The notes under the pieces: generated by a model
What the model saw: only the letters and a program-made list of their open reading frames with translations
The model's database searches: none
What the model was told of the DNA's origin: nothing
Translations under genes and position numbers: made by a program
Origin: Bradyrhizobium sp. CCBAU 53421
Lineage (GTDB): Bacteria; Pseudomonadota; Alphaproteobacteria; Rhizobiales; Xanthobacteraceae
Reading direction: 5' to 3'
Length of the DNA: 64,000 nucleotides
Assembly: GCF_015291625.1 (NCBI RefSeq)
Contig: NZ_CP030047.1
Location: 1,426,001 to 1,490,000, forward strand
In this document: in pieces, positions 26,240 through 35,800 of the stretch
Position numbering within the stretch: position 1 is the first letter of the stretch
Layout of the letters: each line of letters begins with the position of its first letter

Positions 26240-26695
26240 ATGGTCGAAGAGCAGGACGAAAAAATCCTCGCCGAACTGCAAAGGGATGGCCGCGCCACCA
26301 ACCAGCAGCTCGCGGAAACGGTGGGGATGTCGACCTCGGCGTGCTGGCGCCGGGTCCGCGCGCTGGAGGAGTCCGGCGTCATTTCAGGCTACTCGGCGCT
26401 GGTGGCGCGCGAGCAGGCGGGCTTTGCCACCTCGGCGATCCTGCACGTCTCGCTGGAGCGGCACGACGTCAAATTCGTCGACGAGTTCGTCGCGCGGGTG
26501 ATGCAGCGCCGCGAGGTGCTGGAATGCTTCGCGACAACGGGCGACGCCGACTATCATCTGCGCGTCGTCGTGCGCGACATGGATGCGTACAATAGATTCC
26601 TCGACGAGTTCATGTTCCGGATTCCCGGCATTCGGCATGTCCGCACCAACGTGATCCTGAAGGAGATCAAGACCGGCGTGGCGCTGCCGTTTTAG
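26240..26695 (+). CDS. Lrp/AsnC family transcriptional regulator
   Basis: A 151-residue feast/famine regulator. HTH in residues 5-60 (DEKILAELQRDGR, TNQQLAETVGMSTSACWRRV) and the C-terminal RAM ligand-binding domain (VLECFATTGDADYHLRVV is the conserved core). It is transcribed divergently from the indolepyruvate oxidoreductase, the common arrangement in Proteobacteria, and probably induces it in response to an aromatic amino acid. The perfect palindrome at 26207-26229 just before its start is a good autoregulatory site. Confidence 0.93.
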   Translation: MVEEQDEKILAELQRDGRATNQQLAETVGMSTSACWRRVRALEESGVISGYSALVAREQAGFATSAILHVSLERHDVKFVDEFVARVMQRREVLECFATTGDADYHLRVVVRDMDAYNRFLDEFMFRIPGIRHVRTNVILKEIKTGVALPF

Positions 26696-26743
26696 GGTGA
26701 TGTGGTCCGACGACGATGTGGAGCCGTGGGTTCAACCTTTTGT

Positions 26744-26850
26744 CCCGTCACCCTGAGGAGGCCGCGTAGCGGCCGTCTCGAAGGGCGAACGGCCACCAGC
26801 CGGGCCGTGCATCCTTCGAGGCTCGCTCCGCTCGCACCTCAGGATGACGG
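26744..26850. repeat. Family A palindromic repeat overlapping the 3' end of a gene
   Basis: Left end CCCGTCACCCTGAGG, right end CACCTCAGGATGACGG. The right end supplies the stop codon (26839-26841) and the last codons of the minus-strand membrane protein gene. Confidence 0.8.
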
Positions 26851-27363
26851 TCCTTGCACATGTTCCACCGACTTCGTCCGCATCAGCAGCATGAACACCA
26901 TCACATGGCTGACCAGCAGCAGCGGCACGTAAAGCGCCGGAATATAGATGCCGGCGCCGAACAGGCCGGGATCCGCGTTCTTCGTCGCGCCCATGTAATA
27001 GGCGTTGAGAAGGTCCAGCGTGCCCCAGATGTTGAAGAGCCAGACGATCGGAATGGCGATCGGCCAGCGCCACGACAGTGCCGCCATCGCGAGCAGCGCG
27101 AGAGCTGCGGCGGTCAGATCGCCCCAGCCGACCGCGCCGGCGAACACCGGGTTCACCTCCGGCGACACGAAGCCTGTGACCATGAAGTTCATCCCGAGAA
27201 ACCGGAAGGCATGGAACGCCGCAAGCAGCCGGAGCGCATTATGCCGCGGCATCGTGCGGAGCGCCGGCCAGACATAGGTGACGGCCACGACGGCACTTGT
27301 CAGAAATGCTCCGGCGACGCTGAGCAGGAATGGAATGTTGAGACTGACTGGCACGGCCGGCAT
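26839..27363 (-). CDS. Hypothetical membrane protein, about five TM segments
   Basis: A 174-residue hydrophobic protein starting MPAVPVSLNIPFLLS at 27363 after ACAGAGG; the frame continues to 27663 but that extension overlaps the neighbouring exported protein gene. I do not recognise a characterised family. Segments around residues 7-30, 60-78, 84-103, 108-125 and 140-162 look membrane-spanning. The last residues GPSS and the TGA stop are encoded by the palindromic repeat, so the original C-terminus may have differed. It lies 76 bp downstream of the exported protein gene on the same strand and may be co-transcribed. Confidence 0.75.
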   Translation of the reverse strand: MPAVPVSLNIPFLLSVAGAFLTSAVVAVTYVWPALRTMPRHNALRLLAAFHAFRFLGMNFMVTGFVSPEVNPVFAGAVGWGDLTAAALALLAMAALSWRWPIAIPIVWLFNIWGTLDLLNAYYMGATKNADPGLFGAGIYIPALYVPLLLVSHVMVFMLLMRTKSVEHVQGPSS

Positions 27364-27439
27364 CCTCTGTTTGTCGACCCGGAGGGAGAGGTCGAACCCG
27401 TCGATCAGGTTCGACCTCGGAGGGCTCACGGCTTGACGC

Positions 27440-27853
27440 TTAAGGCTTGGCGAGCAGCAGGCGCAGCGGCAGCAGCGGGCCGACCGCGATGTAGTCGTGG
27501 TCCATGATGTCGAGCTTGGACAACGGCAGCCCCTCCATGATCGCGTGCGCCTCGGATGTATCCTTGGCATCGAGCAGGAAGACGACGCCGCGGCCATCGG
27601 AACGCGCATACCATTCGCGCACCTTGCCGTTGAGATAGAGCTGCACGGTCTGCCGGATTTCATCCGGCATCACGGCCATCACCTGGTCGCGGGTGACGCC
27701 GGCCTTGACGGTCAGGATCACGATCACGCCGGTGGTGATGGTGGAGGGGGCTTGTGCCTGTGTTTGGGCCTGGGCAAGCGAGGGAGCGGTCATGGCGGTT
27801 GAGCCTGTCAAAGTGAGGGTGAGGGCAAGGAGGGTGTGACGGATCGTTTTCAT
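27440..27853 (-). CDS. Hypothetical exported protein with a ferredoxin-like (YCII/MIase-type) domain
   Basis: A 137-residue protein. Signal peptide at residues 1-29 (ending SLAQA), then a single alpha/beta domain (about 40-137) with the pattern VIVILTVKAGVTRDQVMAVMP, VQLYLNGKVREWYARSD and AHAIMEGLPL typical of small dimeric ferredoxin-like proteins related to muconolactone isomerase and YCII. It probably acts in the periplasm; no substrate can be read. It is divergent from a LysR gene 132 bp away, which is its likely regulator. Start at ATG 27853. Confidence 0.75.
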   Translation of the reverse strand: MKTIRHTLLALTLTLTGSTAMTAPSLAQAQTQAQAPSTITTGVIVILTVKAGVTRDQVMAVMPDEIRQTVQLYLNGKVREWYARSDGRGVVFLLDAKDTSEAHAIMEGLPLSKLDIMDHDYIAVGPLLPLRLLLAKP

Positions 27854-27985
27854 CGGTCGCAGGTCTCCGTTCACGACTGTCGTCGTGATGTCGCTTGGAG
27901 CAGCGCGCCTTGCGGTACGGCTGCCTGTGGCTCCGATGTAGGCCGGCTTCCCGTGCGCGACTATTCGCGATAATGTTGACGGGCC

Positions 27986-28906
27986 ATGAAGCAGAACTTC
28001 ACAGTCAGGCAGGGCGCGCTCGACGGTGTCGAGGCGTTCCTGGCCGTCGCCCAGCACCGCAGTTTCCGTCGCGCGGCAACCGAGCTCGCCGTCACGCCGT
28101 CGGCGATCAGTCAGGCGGTGCGCGCGCTCGAGGCGCGGCTCGGCGCCGTGCTGTTCATCCGCACCACCCGCAGCGTCGGCCTCACCGAGGCCGGCGAACG
28201 ATTTTTGGCACGCGCACGGCCGGCGTTCGAGGAGCTGGTCGCCGCCAGCGGCGCTGCGCGCGAGCTCGGGCAGAAGCCGGCCGGGCTGTTGCGTCTCACC
28301 GTGCCGCGCTCGGTGGTGCCGATCCTGCTGGAGCCGCTGATCGCCTCGTTCTGCAAGGCCTATCCCGAGATCGAGGTCGAGCTCGCCGCAAGCGAGGAGC
28401 TGGTCGATCTCGCCGCCGGCGGTTTCGATGCCGGCATCCGGATGGGTCAGTTCATCAACCCCGACATGGTCGCGGTGCGCCTGACCAAGCCGTTTCCGTT
28501 CGCCGTCGTCGGCAGCCCGGATTATCTCGCGCGCCGCGGCCGGCCGAAGCGCCCGGACGATCTGCGGGCGCATGCGTGCCTCAGGCTGCGGCGATCGAAC
28601 GGCGGGCTCGCGCCGTGGTCGCTGAACGACAACGGCCGCTCGATCGAGCTTGCCGTCACCGGCTCCTTCATCGGCCATGACTTCCCCACACTGGTCGGCG
28701 CGGCGGTCGAGGGCGTCGGACTGGCGCAAGTGCCGGCGCCGCTGATATCAGGCCTCGCAAAGGAGAAGAAGCTCGTCCGCGTGCTGGATGCATTCGCGCC
28801 GACGACGCCCGGTGTGTTTCTCTACTATCCCGGCCACCGCCAGATCATGCCAAAGCTGCGCGCGTTCATCGGTCACGTGAAGAGCAAGTCGGCGGCGGGG
28901 CGCTGA
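27986..28906 (+). CDS. LysR family transcriptional regulator
   Basis: A 306-residue LTTR with HTH in residues 10-70 (DGVEAFLAVAQHRSFRRAAT, TPSAISQAVRALEARLG) and an effector domain. The wing motif TRSVGLTEAGERFLARA is typical. It is divergent from the exported YCII-like protein and probably controls that gene and the small membrane protein downstream of it. The ligand is unknown. Confidence 0.9.
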   Translation: MKQNFTVRQGALDGVEAFLAVAQHRSFRRAATELAVTPSAISQAVRALEARLGAVLFIRTTRSVGLTEAGERFLARARPAFEELVAASGAARELGQKPAGLLRLTVPRSVVPILLEPLIASFCKAYPEIEVELAASEELVDLAAGGFDAGIRMGQFINPDMVAVRLTKPFPFAVVGSPDYLARRGRPKRPDDLRAHACLRLRRSNGGLAPWSLNDNGRSIELAVTGSFIGHDFPTLVGAAVEGVGLAQVPAPLISGLAKEKKLVRVLDAFAPTTPGVFLYYPGHRQIMPKLRAFIGHVKSKSAAGR

Positions 28907-28950
28907 CGACACTGCGGTCAAGGACGCGAAGCCGTATTCCCATCTTCAAC

Positions 28951-29054
28951 TGTCATCGCCCGGCTTGACCGGGCGATCCAGTACGCCGCGGCTTCTCGGC
29001 TTAAGTACGACCGTCTCTGGAATACTGGATCACCCGCATGCGCGGGTGATGACA
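28951..29054. repeat. Family B palindromic repeat
   Basis: GTCATCGCCCGG, CCGGGCGATCCAGTA and the complementary TACTGGATCACCCGC, GCGGGTGATGAC. The second copy of the element at 14479. With the next short repeat it fills the 301-bp gap between the convergent LysR and FAH genes, which otherwise shows nothing. Confidence 0.75.
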
Positions 29055-29143
29055 CCGCGTTGCTGGACATCTTGAATTGCGAACCATCCCCACTGGCCTT
29101 CTTCGGGACGACGATTGGAGGGACGTGCGACCAACCTTATCCA

Positions 29144-29187
29144 CGTCATCCCCTCGCAAAGGCGAAGCCTTTGCGCGGGGATGACGG
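29144..29187. repeat. Short hairpin repeat CGTCATCCCC...GGGGATGACG
   Basis: Arms CGTCATCCCC and GGGGATGACG around the AAAGGC/GCCTTT hairpin. The inner part is identical to the right end of the composite repeat at 13357-13489. It lies 20 bp past the stop of the minus-strand FAH gene and may terminate that operon. Confidence 0.65.
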
Positions 29188-29207
29188 GTCAAGGGCTGCA
29201 CGCGCCT

Positions 29208-29996
29208 TCACGCCTTCTCCTTCACGAACCTATTCCGCAGCGTGCCAATCCCCGTGATGTCGATCTCCACCACGTCACCGTCCTTCAGGTCCGGCGAGGC
29301 GCCGTCGGTGCCCATCCAGATCACGTCGCCGGGCGACAGCGTGAAGTATTTCGACAGCTCGACGAGGAAGGGCACGATGCCGAAGATCATCTCGTTGGTG
29401 CGGAAGCGGCCGGTCTCCTTGCCGTTGACGCGGATCGCGGTCTCCATGCGGTCGAGATCGATATCGGTCTCGATCCACGGACCCATCGGCTTGAAGGTGT
29501 CGGCGTTCTTGGCGCGCCACAGTCCGCGGTCGGCCTTCTGCCAGCTGCGCTCGGAGACGTCGTTGCCGATGGTGTAGCCAAACACGCAGTCCATTGCGTT
29601 GGCTTCGGTCAGGTGCTTGGCTTTCTTGCCGATCACGACGACGAGCTCGCCCTCGTAATGGATCTTCTCGGTCGCGCCCGCCGGGATGATGACGTCCTCG
29701 TCATGGGCGATCAGCGCGTTCTGCGCGCGGTAGCCGATCTCGGGACGATCAGGCACGTTCGGCACGGTGCCGGCTTTATCGGCGGCCTCCTTGAGATGTT
29801 TCAGATAGTTCAGCCCGACGCAGTAGAAGGTGCGCGGGATCAGCGGCAGCTCGATCTTGACGTCCTTCAGGGCGTGGGTCTTCGCAGTCTTGGTCCACTC
29901 ACCGAACGGATCGCCGTTCACGGCCGTGACGGTGTCGCCCTCGACGAGGCCCCAAGATGCGGTGGTGCCTGCGGCGGTGAATTTCAGCCAGCGCAT
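29208..29996 (-). CDS. Fumarylacetoacetate hydrolase family protein
   Basis: A 262-residue FAH-fold enzyme. VGLNYLKHLKEAADK, IIPAGATEKIHYEGELVVVIG (metal-binding Glu) and GNDVSERSWQ match the family, which contains hydrolases, hydratases and decarboxylases of 2-oxo acids in aromatic catabolism. It is the last gene of an operon with an LLM monooxygenase (12 bp upstream) and an Ldh-type dehydrogenase. I infer a pathway in which a compound is oxidised, reduced or dehydrogenated and cleaved; the substrate is open. Confidence 0.9.
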   Translation of the reverse strand: MRWLKFTAAGTTASWGLVEGDTVTAVNGDPFGEWTKTAKTHALKDVKIELPLIPRTFYCVGLNYLKHLKEAADKAGTVPNVPDRPEIGYRAQNALIAHDEDVIIPAGATEKIHYEGELVVVIGKKAKHLTEANAMDCVFGYTIGNDVSERSWQKADRGLWRAKNADTFKPMGPWIETDIDLDRMETAIRVNGKETGRFRTNEMIFGIVPFLVELSKYFTLSPGDVIWMGTDGASPDLKDGDVVEIDITGIGTLRNRFVKEKA

Positions 29997-30008
29997 GATG
30001 ATGTCCTT

Positions 30009-31373
30009 CTATTCCGCGGCCTGCGCGCGGGTCTTCCAGGCGCCCGCAGCCGGGCGCTTCAGTCCGAGGTTTTCGCGCAGCGTCGTGCCAGCGTAGTCCT
30101 TGTGGAACAGGCCGCGCTTCTGCAGTTCGGGCACCACGTGATTGACGAAGTCGGCGTAGGAGCCCGGCACATAGCTCGCCGCGACGACGAAGCCGTCGCA
30201 GCCGCGGCCCTCGAACATTTCCTCCAGCCGGTCGGCGATCTCCTTCGGGCCACCGACCATCGCGTCCTGCACCTGGCCGCGGCCGGAGAAGGTGATGAAG
30301 TCGCGGGTCGAGGGATTGGTCTTGCCCGAGGTGCGCAGCACGCCGTCGCGGATGCCGAGCATGCCTTGCATGCCCTGCAGTTCCTCCGTGGTCAGCGGTT
30401 CGTCGATCCCCTTGGCGCCGAAATCGAAGTTGAGGCCTTCGGCGAGCAGCGACAGTGCGTCGATCTCCAGCGGCAGCTTCTGGATCACCGCCATCCGGTC
30501 CTCGGCCTCGGCCTTGGTCGCGCCGGTGACCGGCGTGATCAGGTTGCAGAGAAACATCTGGTCGGGATCGCGTCCGGACTTGGTGGCTTCGCCCCGGATC
30601 GCGTCATAGCCCTGCTTGGCGTTGGCGAGGTTGCGCGCCGCGGTGAAGATCACCTCGCCCCAGCGCCCGGCAAAGCGCTGGCCGCGGCCGGAGGCGCCGG
30701 CCTGGATCACGACCGGATGGCCCTGCGCCGAGCGCGGCACCGTGAACGGTCCGCGCGAGGTGAAGAACTGGCCCTTGTGATCGAGCCGCTTCACCTTGGT
30801 CGGATCGGCGAAGCGGCCGCTCTTCTTGTCGATCACCAGCGAGCCGTCCTCCCAGGCGTCCCAGTGGCCGAGCACCACCTCCATGAACTCGTCGGCGCGG
30901 TCGTAGCGGAGATCGTGCTCGAGATGCTGCGCGCGGCCCATGTTGAGCGCTTCGCCGTCATTGACCGAGGTCACCACGTTCCAGGCGGCGCGGCCGCCCG
31001 TCATCAAATCGAGAGTGGCGAAGCGGCGCGCGACGTCGAACGGCTCGAAATAGGTGGTCGACGCGGTCGAGGCGAGGCCGAGCTTGGTGGTGACCATGCC
31101 CATCGTCGTCAGCACCACGATCGGGTCCATCTTCACGCAGCGGATGCCGTATTCGACGGTGTGGGCGTGATCGTTGCCATAGCGATCGGGCATTGCGAGG
31201 CGATCGTCGAAGAATGCCATGTGGAACTTGCCGCGCTCCAGGATACGCGCGATCTCCTGGTAATAGTCCGCCGACATCGAATCGTCGCGCGACTCCGGGT
31301 GACGCCAGGAGCTTGGCAGGTTGGTGCAGTTCTGCGCCTGCAAAAAGCCAACCAGCGCCATTTGCCGTGTCAT
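30009..31373 (-). CDS. LLM-class flavin-dependent monooxygenase (NtaA/SnaA/DszA type)
   Basis: A 454-residue complete enzyme of the same family as the partial gene at 1-879. It has GGRAAWNVVTSVNDGEALN and ASGRGQRFAGRWGEVIF, and the C-terminal MVGGPKEIADRLEEMFEGRG. These enzymes need a separate flavin reductase, not encoded nearby. The ATG at 31373 follows AGGAGAACGAC. It sits between the Ldh-type dehydrogenase (24 bp upstream) and the FAH protein in a three-gene operon. Confidence 0.92.
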   Translation of the reverse strand: MTRQMALVGFLQAQNCTNLPSSWRHPESRDDSMSADYYQEIARILERGKFHMAFFDDRLAMPDRYGNDHAHTVEYGIRCVKMDPIVVLTTMGMVTTKLGLASTASTTYFEPFDVARRFATLDLMTGGRAAWNVVTSVNDGEALNMGRAQHLEHDLRYDRADEFMEVVLGHWDAWEDGSLVIDKKSGRFADPTKVKRLDHKGQFFTSRGPFTVPRSAQGHPVVIQAGASGRGQRFAGRWGEVIFTAARNLANAKQGYDAIRGEATKSGRDPDQMFLCNLITPVTGATKAEAEDRMAVIQKLPLEIDALSLLAEGLNFDFGAKGIDEPLTTEELQGMQGMLGIRDGVLRTSGKTNPSTRDFITFSGRGQVQDAMVGGPKEIADRLEEMFEGRGCDGFVVAASYVPGSYADFVNHVVPELQKRGLFHKDYAGTTLRENLGLKRPAAGAWKTRAQAAE

Positions 31374-31397
31374 GTCGTTCTCCTGTACCTGAATGCG

Positions 31398-32450
31398 TCA
31401 GCGAAGGTCGAGGGCGTCGGTCAGCTTGTAGTCGGCGGCGAGCGCCTTGAGCTTGTCCCAGGTCGTATCCTCGATCTCGATGCCGTCCTTGCGCCGCTGC
31501 TGCTCGCGGATGAATTCGACCTCGCCCGGATAGAACACGCCGCGGCTCCCTTCCGAAGGCGGCGTCGATTTCAGGTAGCGGGCGAAATCGGCGACCTCCT
31601 TCTTGAACTCCTGCAATGGGCGGAACGCCGCGACGTTGAACACCGCCATGAAGCAGCCGTCGTTGTGCCGCCCGGTCGGCTCGACGCCGAAGCCCAAGCC
31701 CGTGAGCAGGCCGCACAGCACCTCGACCATCGCGGCAAGGCCGGAGCCTTTGTAGCCCTCGCTGCCCCCGAGCGGCAGCAGCGCGCCGCCCTTGCGGTAG
31801 TCCTTCGGATCGGTGGTGTCGCGTCCCTCGGCATCGATGATCCAGCCCTTCGGGATGCTCTCGCCGCGCGCCACCGCGAGCTGGATCTTGCCGGCGGCGA
31901 CCGCCGAGGTCGCCATGTCCAAATAGAACGGCGCCTCGAGATCGGAGGGCACCGCGATCGAGAGCGGGTTGGTGCCGAGCCGGGCCTCGCGGCCGCCGAA
32001 CGGCGCGACATGCTTCGGCGAGCGGCCGGAATCCGCGGCCGCGATCCCGATCATGCCTTCGCGCATCGCCATCATCGGGTAATGCGCGAGCCGGCCGACA
32101 TGGCTCTGCCGGAACACGGTGCAGGCCGCGACGTTGGCGGTCTTCGCCTTGTTGATGGTCATCTCCATCGCCTTGGCGTTGACGTGGAAGCCGAACCCCC
32201 AATGACCGTCGATCACGGTCGTGGTCGGCGTCTCCTGCACGATGGTCCATTTCGCGCCGGGGACGATATGGCCAGCTTTGATGCGGTCGATATAGGTCGG
32301 GATCGCGATCACGCCGTGGGAGTCATGGCCGGCGAGGTTGGCGTTGACGCAGCCGGAGGCGACTGCGCTCGCCTCCTCCTCCGATGCGCCGGCGCCCCGG
32401 AGCAGCGCCGCGCCGATGCGCGTGAGACGGTCGGCCTGGACGATCGGCAT
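31398..32450 (-). CDS. Ldh-family malate/L-lactate/ureidoglycolate dehydrogenase
   Basis: A 350-residue NAD(P)-dependent oxidoreductase of the YlbC/ComC/AllD family, which has a non-Rossmann fold and reduces or oxidises 2-hydroxy acids. Motifs: GHDSHGV near residue 38 (catalytic His), TNPLSIAVPSD and DAEGRDTTDPKDYRKGGALLPLG (split for length). The ATG at 32450 follows GAGGAAAATCCC and is preferred over ATG 32477. It is the first gene of the operon; its 5' end faces the GAF-GGDEF-EAL gene with 355 bp between. Confidence 0.88.
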   Translation of the reverse strand: MPIVQADRLTRIGAALLRGAGASEEEASAVASGCVNANLAGHDSHGVIAIPTYIDRIKAGHIVPGAKWTIVQETPTTTVIDGHWGFGFHVNAKAMEMTINKAKTANVAACTVFRQSHVGRLAHYPMMAMREGMIGIAAADSGRSPKHVAPFGGREARLGTNPLSIAVPSDLEAPFYLDMATSAVAAGKIQLAVARGESIPKGWIIDAEGRDTTDPKDYRKGGALLPLGGSEGYKGSGLAAMVEVLCGLLTGLGFGVEPTGRHNDGCFMAVFNVAAFRPLQEFKKEVADFARYLKSTPPSEGSRGVFYPGEVEFIREQQRRKDGIEIEDTTWDKLKALAADYKLTDALDLR

Positions 32451-32805
32451 GGGATTTTCCTCGCGGTCCGCCCGCATGATGCGCGGGTCTTGCTTGCTGT
32501 TATCGGGCTCATGCTCTCAAAGCGTCGAGGTGCGAGCAAGGGCAGAAAATCCGGTCCGCCATACCGCCAGCAGGGTGCTCCCGGCGATGTTTTCACTGAG
32601 TGGAACGGGCGCGGTCACGATGCGGAATTTGGTTGCTCCGGCGGCGCGGGCGGGCGTCCCATCCGGGGCTCGGCGCCCCTCCGCCTCAGGCTGGCACACA
32701 GGCGCCCGTATTATCCCGGAAAACGGCGTTCCGGATTCGTCAGCCGTTTACTTTGTCTCACAACTTGCCGGATACGCTAACCACCACTTAGGCGTATCGC
32801 GGGCA
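32451..32805. other. 355-bp divergent intergenic region
   Basis: Between the Ldh-type gene and the GAF-GGDEF-EAL gene. The frame of the latter is open through this stretch back to 32338, but the codon use is poor and it would overlap the divergent gene. I see no convincing repeat, only ordinary promoter space. Confidence 0.5.
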
Positions 32806-35800
32806 ATGTTTCCCACCAGATTGGAGGGGTTGGCCCGGGGGCCTTCAGGAATCGTGCAGTCGAGCATCGGGCGTACATTCGCGGCGTTGAGTGCCACCAA
32901 CGAAGCGATCCTGTACGCGAAATCACCAGAAGAATTGTACGGAAAGGTCTGCGAAGCCGCGTTCTCGAGCGGGAGCTTCCTGGCCGCGACCGTCTTTTTG
33001 CTGCAGCCGGATACCGGCCGGCTGATATTCGCGGCCGGTTGCGGCGACGATGTCGCGCGCCTGCGCAGCATCAGGATCTCCGCCCTCGCCAATACGCCGG
33101 AAGGGGAGGGCGTCGCCGGCCGCGCGTTCCGCGATCAGAGCGCCAGCGTCAGCAACGACTATGTCAACGATGCCCGTTCGGCGGCCTGGCGCAGCGGCCT
33201 CGCGGCGGCCGGCGTCGGCGCGGCGGCGGCGATGCCGCTGGTCTGCAACGGGCGCAGCGTCGGCGTCTTCATGGTGACCCGGCGCGAGGTCAACTCGCTC
33301 GGTGAGGAGATCGTGGCGCTGCTGGAGCGCATGGCGGCGAACGTGTCCTACGCGCTCGACAATTTCGACCATGAGGCGTCGCGCAAGAGCGGTGAGCGGG
33401 CGATGCGCCGGCTCAACCGCATGTTCGGCGCCATCAGCGCAACCAACGAGGCGATCCTTCGCGCCAAGACCGAGCACGATCTCTATCAGCGGGTCTGCGA
33501 TGCCGCGGTGTTCAGCGGAAAATCCTTCGCGACCGTGGTGCTGCTGGCCGAGCCCGACACGCACTGGCTCGAACCCGTCGCCGGCACCGGCGAGGCGCTC
33601 GACCTGATCACGCAGACGCGCTTTTCGACCAACCCGGACAATCTCTACGGCAAGGGGATCTGCGGCGAAGCGTTCCGGACCCAGCAGCCGTGCGTCGAGC
33701 ATGACATTCCGATATCGGCGGGCGCCTCCCAGACGGAAGCCGGTGGCGGCGGCATGATGGCCTGCGTCGCGCTGCCGCTCACCCGGTTCGGCAGGAGCAT
33801 CGGCGTCCTGATCTTTTTCATCGGCAACTCCTGGGCGGGCGACGAAGAGATCATCGCGCTCTTGGCGGGCATCGCCGAGAACGTCTCGGTTGCGCTCGAC
33901 ACGTTCGGCCGCGCCACCGAGAAGGCCAGGGCCGATGCCGAGCGCGAGCGATTGTCGCGGATGTTCGCGGCGCTGAGCGCGACCAACGAGGCGATCATGC
34001 GCGCGCGGTCGCGGCTCGAGATGTTCGAGCTGGTCTGCGCCGCGGCGGCGCATGGCGGCGGGTTCAACTCGACCAGCATCCTGATCGCCAAACCCGGCGA
34101 CGACTTCCTCGAGATGATGGCAGTCGCGGGGCCGACCGCGGAGAACGCGCGCCGCCTCAACGTCTCGCGCAGCGAGGCGCGTCCCGAAGGGCGCGGTGTC
34201 TGCGGCCGGGCGTTCCGCTCCCGGCGCGCCTGCATCAACAACGATTTTCTCGGCGACGTCGCCAACAACCCGTTCCGCGACGTCATCGACCGCGAGGATG
34301 CGCGATCGGGTGCGGCGTTTCCCTTGATCGTCGACGACGAGCCGGTCGGCGTGATGCTGTTCATCTCCGCCAAGCGCAACACTTTCTCGGCCGAGTTTGC
34401 CGAGCTGCTGCAGCGGCTCGCCGACAACGTCTCCTATTCGCTCGGCAGCTTCGATCGCGCCGACGAGAAGGCGCGAACCGAGGAGCAGAAGGAGCGGCTG
34501 CGGCGGATGTTCGCGGCGTTGAGCGCGACCAACGAGGCGATCATGCGGGCGAAGTCCCGCAGCGAGCTGTTCGATCTGGTCTGCGATGCCGCGGCGGTCG
34601 GCGGTCAGTTCATCTCGGCCACCATCCGCCTGGTGCGCCCGGGCGAGGCCTTCCTGGAGAACGTCGCTGCTTCCGGCCCCGACCGGGTGCGGGCCCGCGA
34701 GGTCCAGTTGTCGGCCGACGCGACGCGTCCGGAGGGGCAGACGCTGACCGGCGTTGCGATCCGCACCCGCAGGCCGTGCATCAGCAACGATTATCTCAGC
34801 GACTTCAGCCCTGAATCGCATGTCTATCCGATCGTGCGCGACAGCGGCAGCAAGTCCGGCGCGGCGCTGCCGCTGCTCAAGAACGGCGAGGCGATCGGCG
34901 CGCTGGTGTTCCTCTCCAGCGAATTCGGCACCTTCAGCCCGGAGATGATGGCGCTGTTGCAGCGGCTCGCCGAGAACGTCTCGTTCGCGCTGGCCAACTT
35001 CGACCGCGCCGACGAGAAGGCGCGGGCCGACGAGCAGAAGGAGCGGCTGTCGCGGATGTTCGCGGCGCTGAGCGCGACCAATGAGGCGATCATGCGGGCG
35101 AAGTCCCGCGCCGAGCTCTATCAACTGGTCTGCGAGGCGGCGGCGACCGGCGGTAAATTCACCTCGACCACCATCGCGCTGGCACAGCCGGGCAGCGACT
35201 TTCTGCGCATCGTCGCGATCGCGGGCCCGGCGGCCGAGGGCGCCAGTCAGGTGACGCTCTCGACCAGCGAGGCGCACCCCGAGGGGCGTGGCGCCTGCGG
35301 CCGGGCGTTCCGGTCCGGCAAGGCCTGCATCATCAACGACTATTTCGCCGATACCGAGACCGCCGCTTTCCATGAGCGCGCTCGCCTCGATGGCACGCAG
35401 TCCGGTGCTTCGTTTCCGCTGATCGTCAGCGGCGAGGTCGTCGGCGTCATGATCTTCGTCGCGATCGAGAAGGATACGTTCACGCCGGAGTTCGCCGAGC
35501 TGCTGCAGCGGCTCGCCGACAATCTGGCGTTCGCGCTCGAAAGCTTCGATCGCGCCGACGAGAAGCACAAGGCCGACGAGCGCATCGAATATCTCGCCTC
35601 GCATGACAGCCTGACCAATCTGCCGAACCGCGAGACCTTCAACGAGATGCTGCGTCACGCGATCTCGGCGGCGGACCGCCACCGCCGGCAGCTCGCGGTG
35701 CTGTTCATCGATCTGGATCGATTCAAGGTGATCAACGATTCGCTCGGCCACGACGCCGGCGACATGCTGCTGGTGGCGATCGCCGAGCGGCTGCGCGGAT

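Noticed and set aside
29115..32780. 1221-codon open frame on the plus strand
   Set aside because: Antisense to the FAH, LLM and Ldh genes and spanning three of them; composition is typical of a shadow frame.
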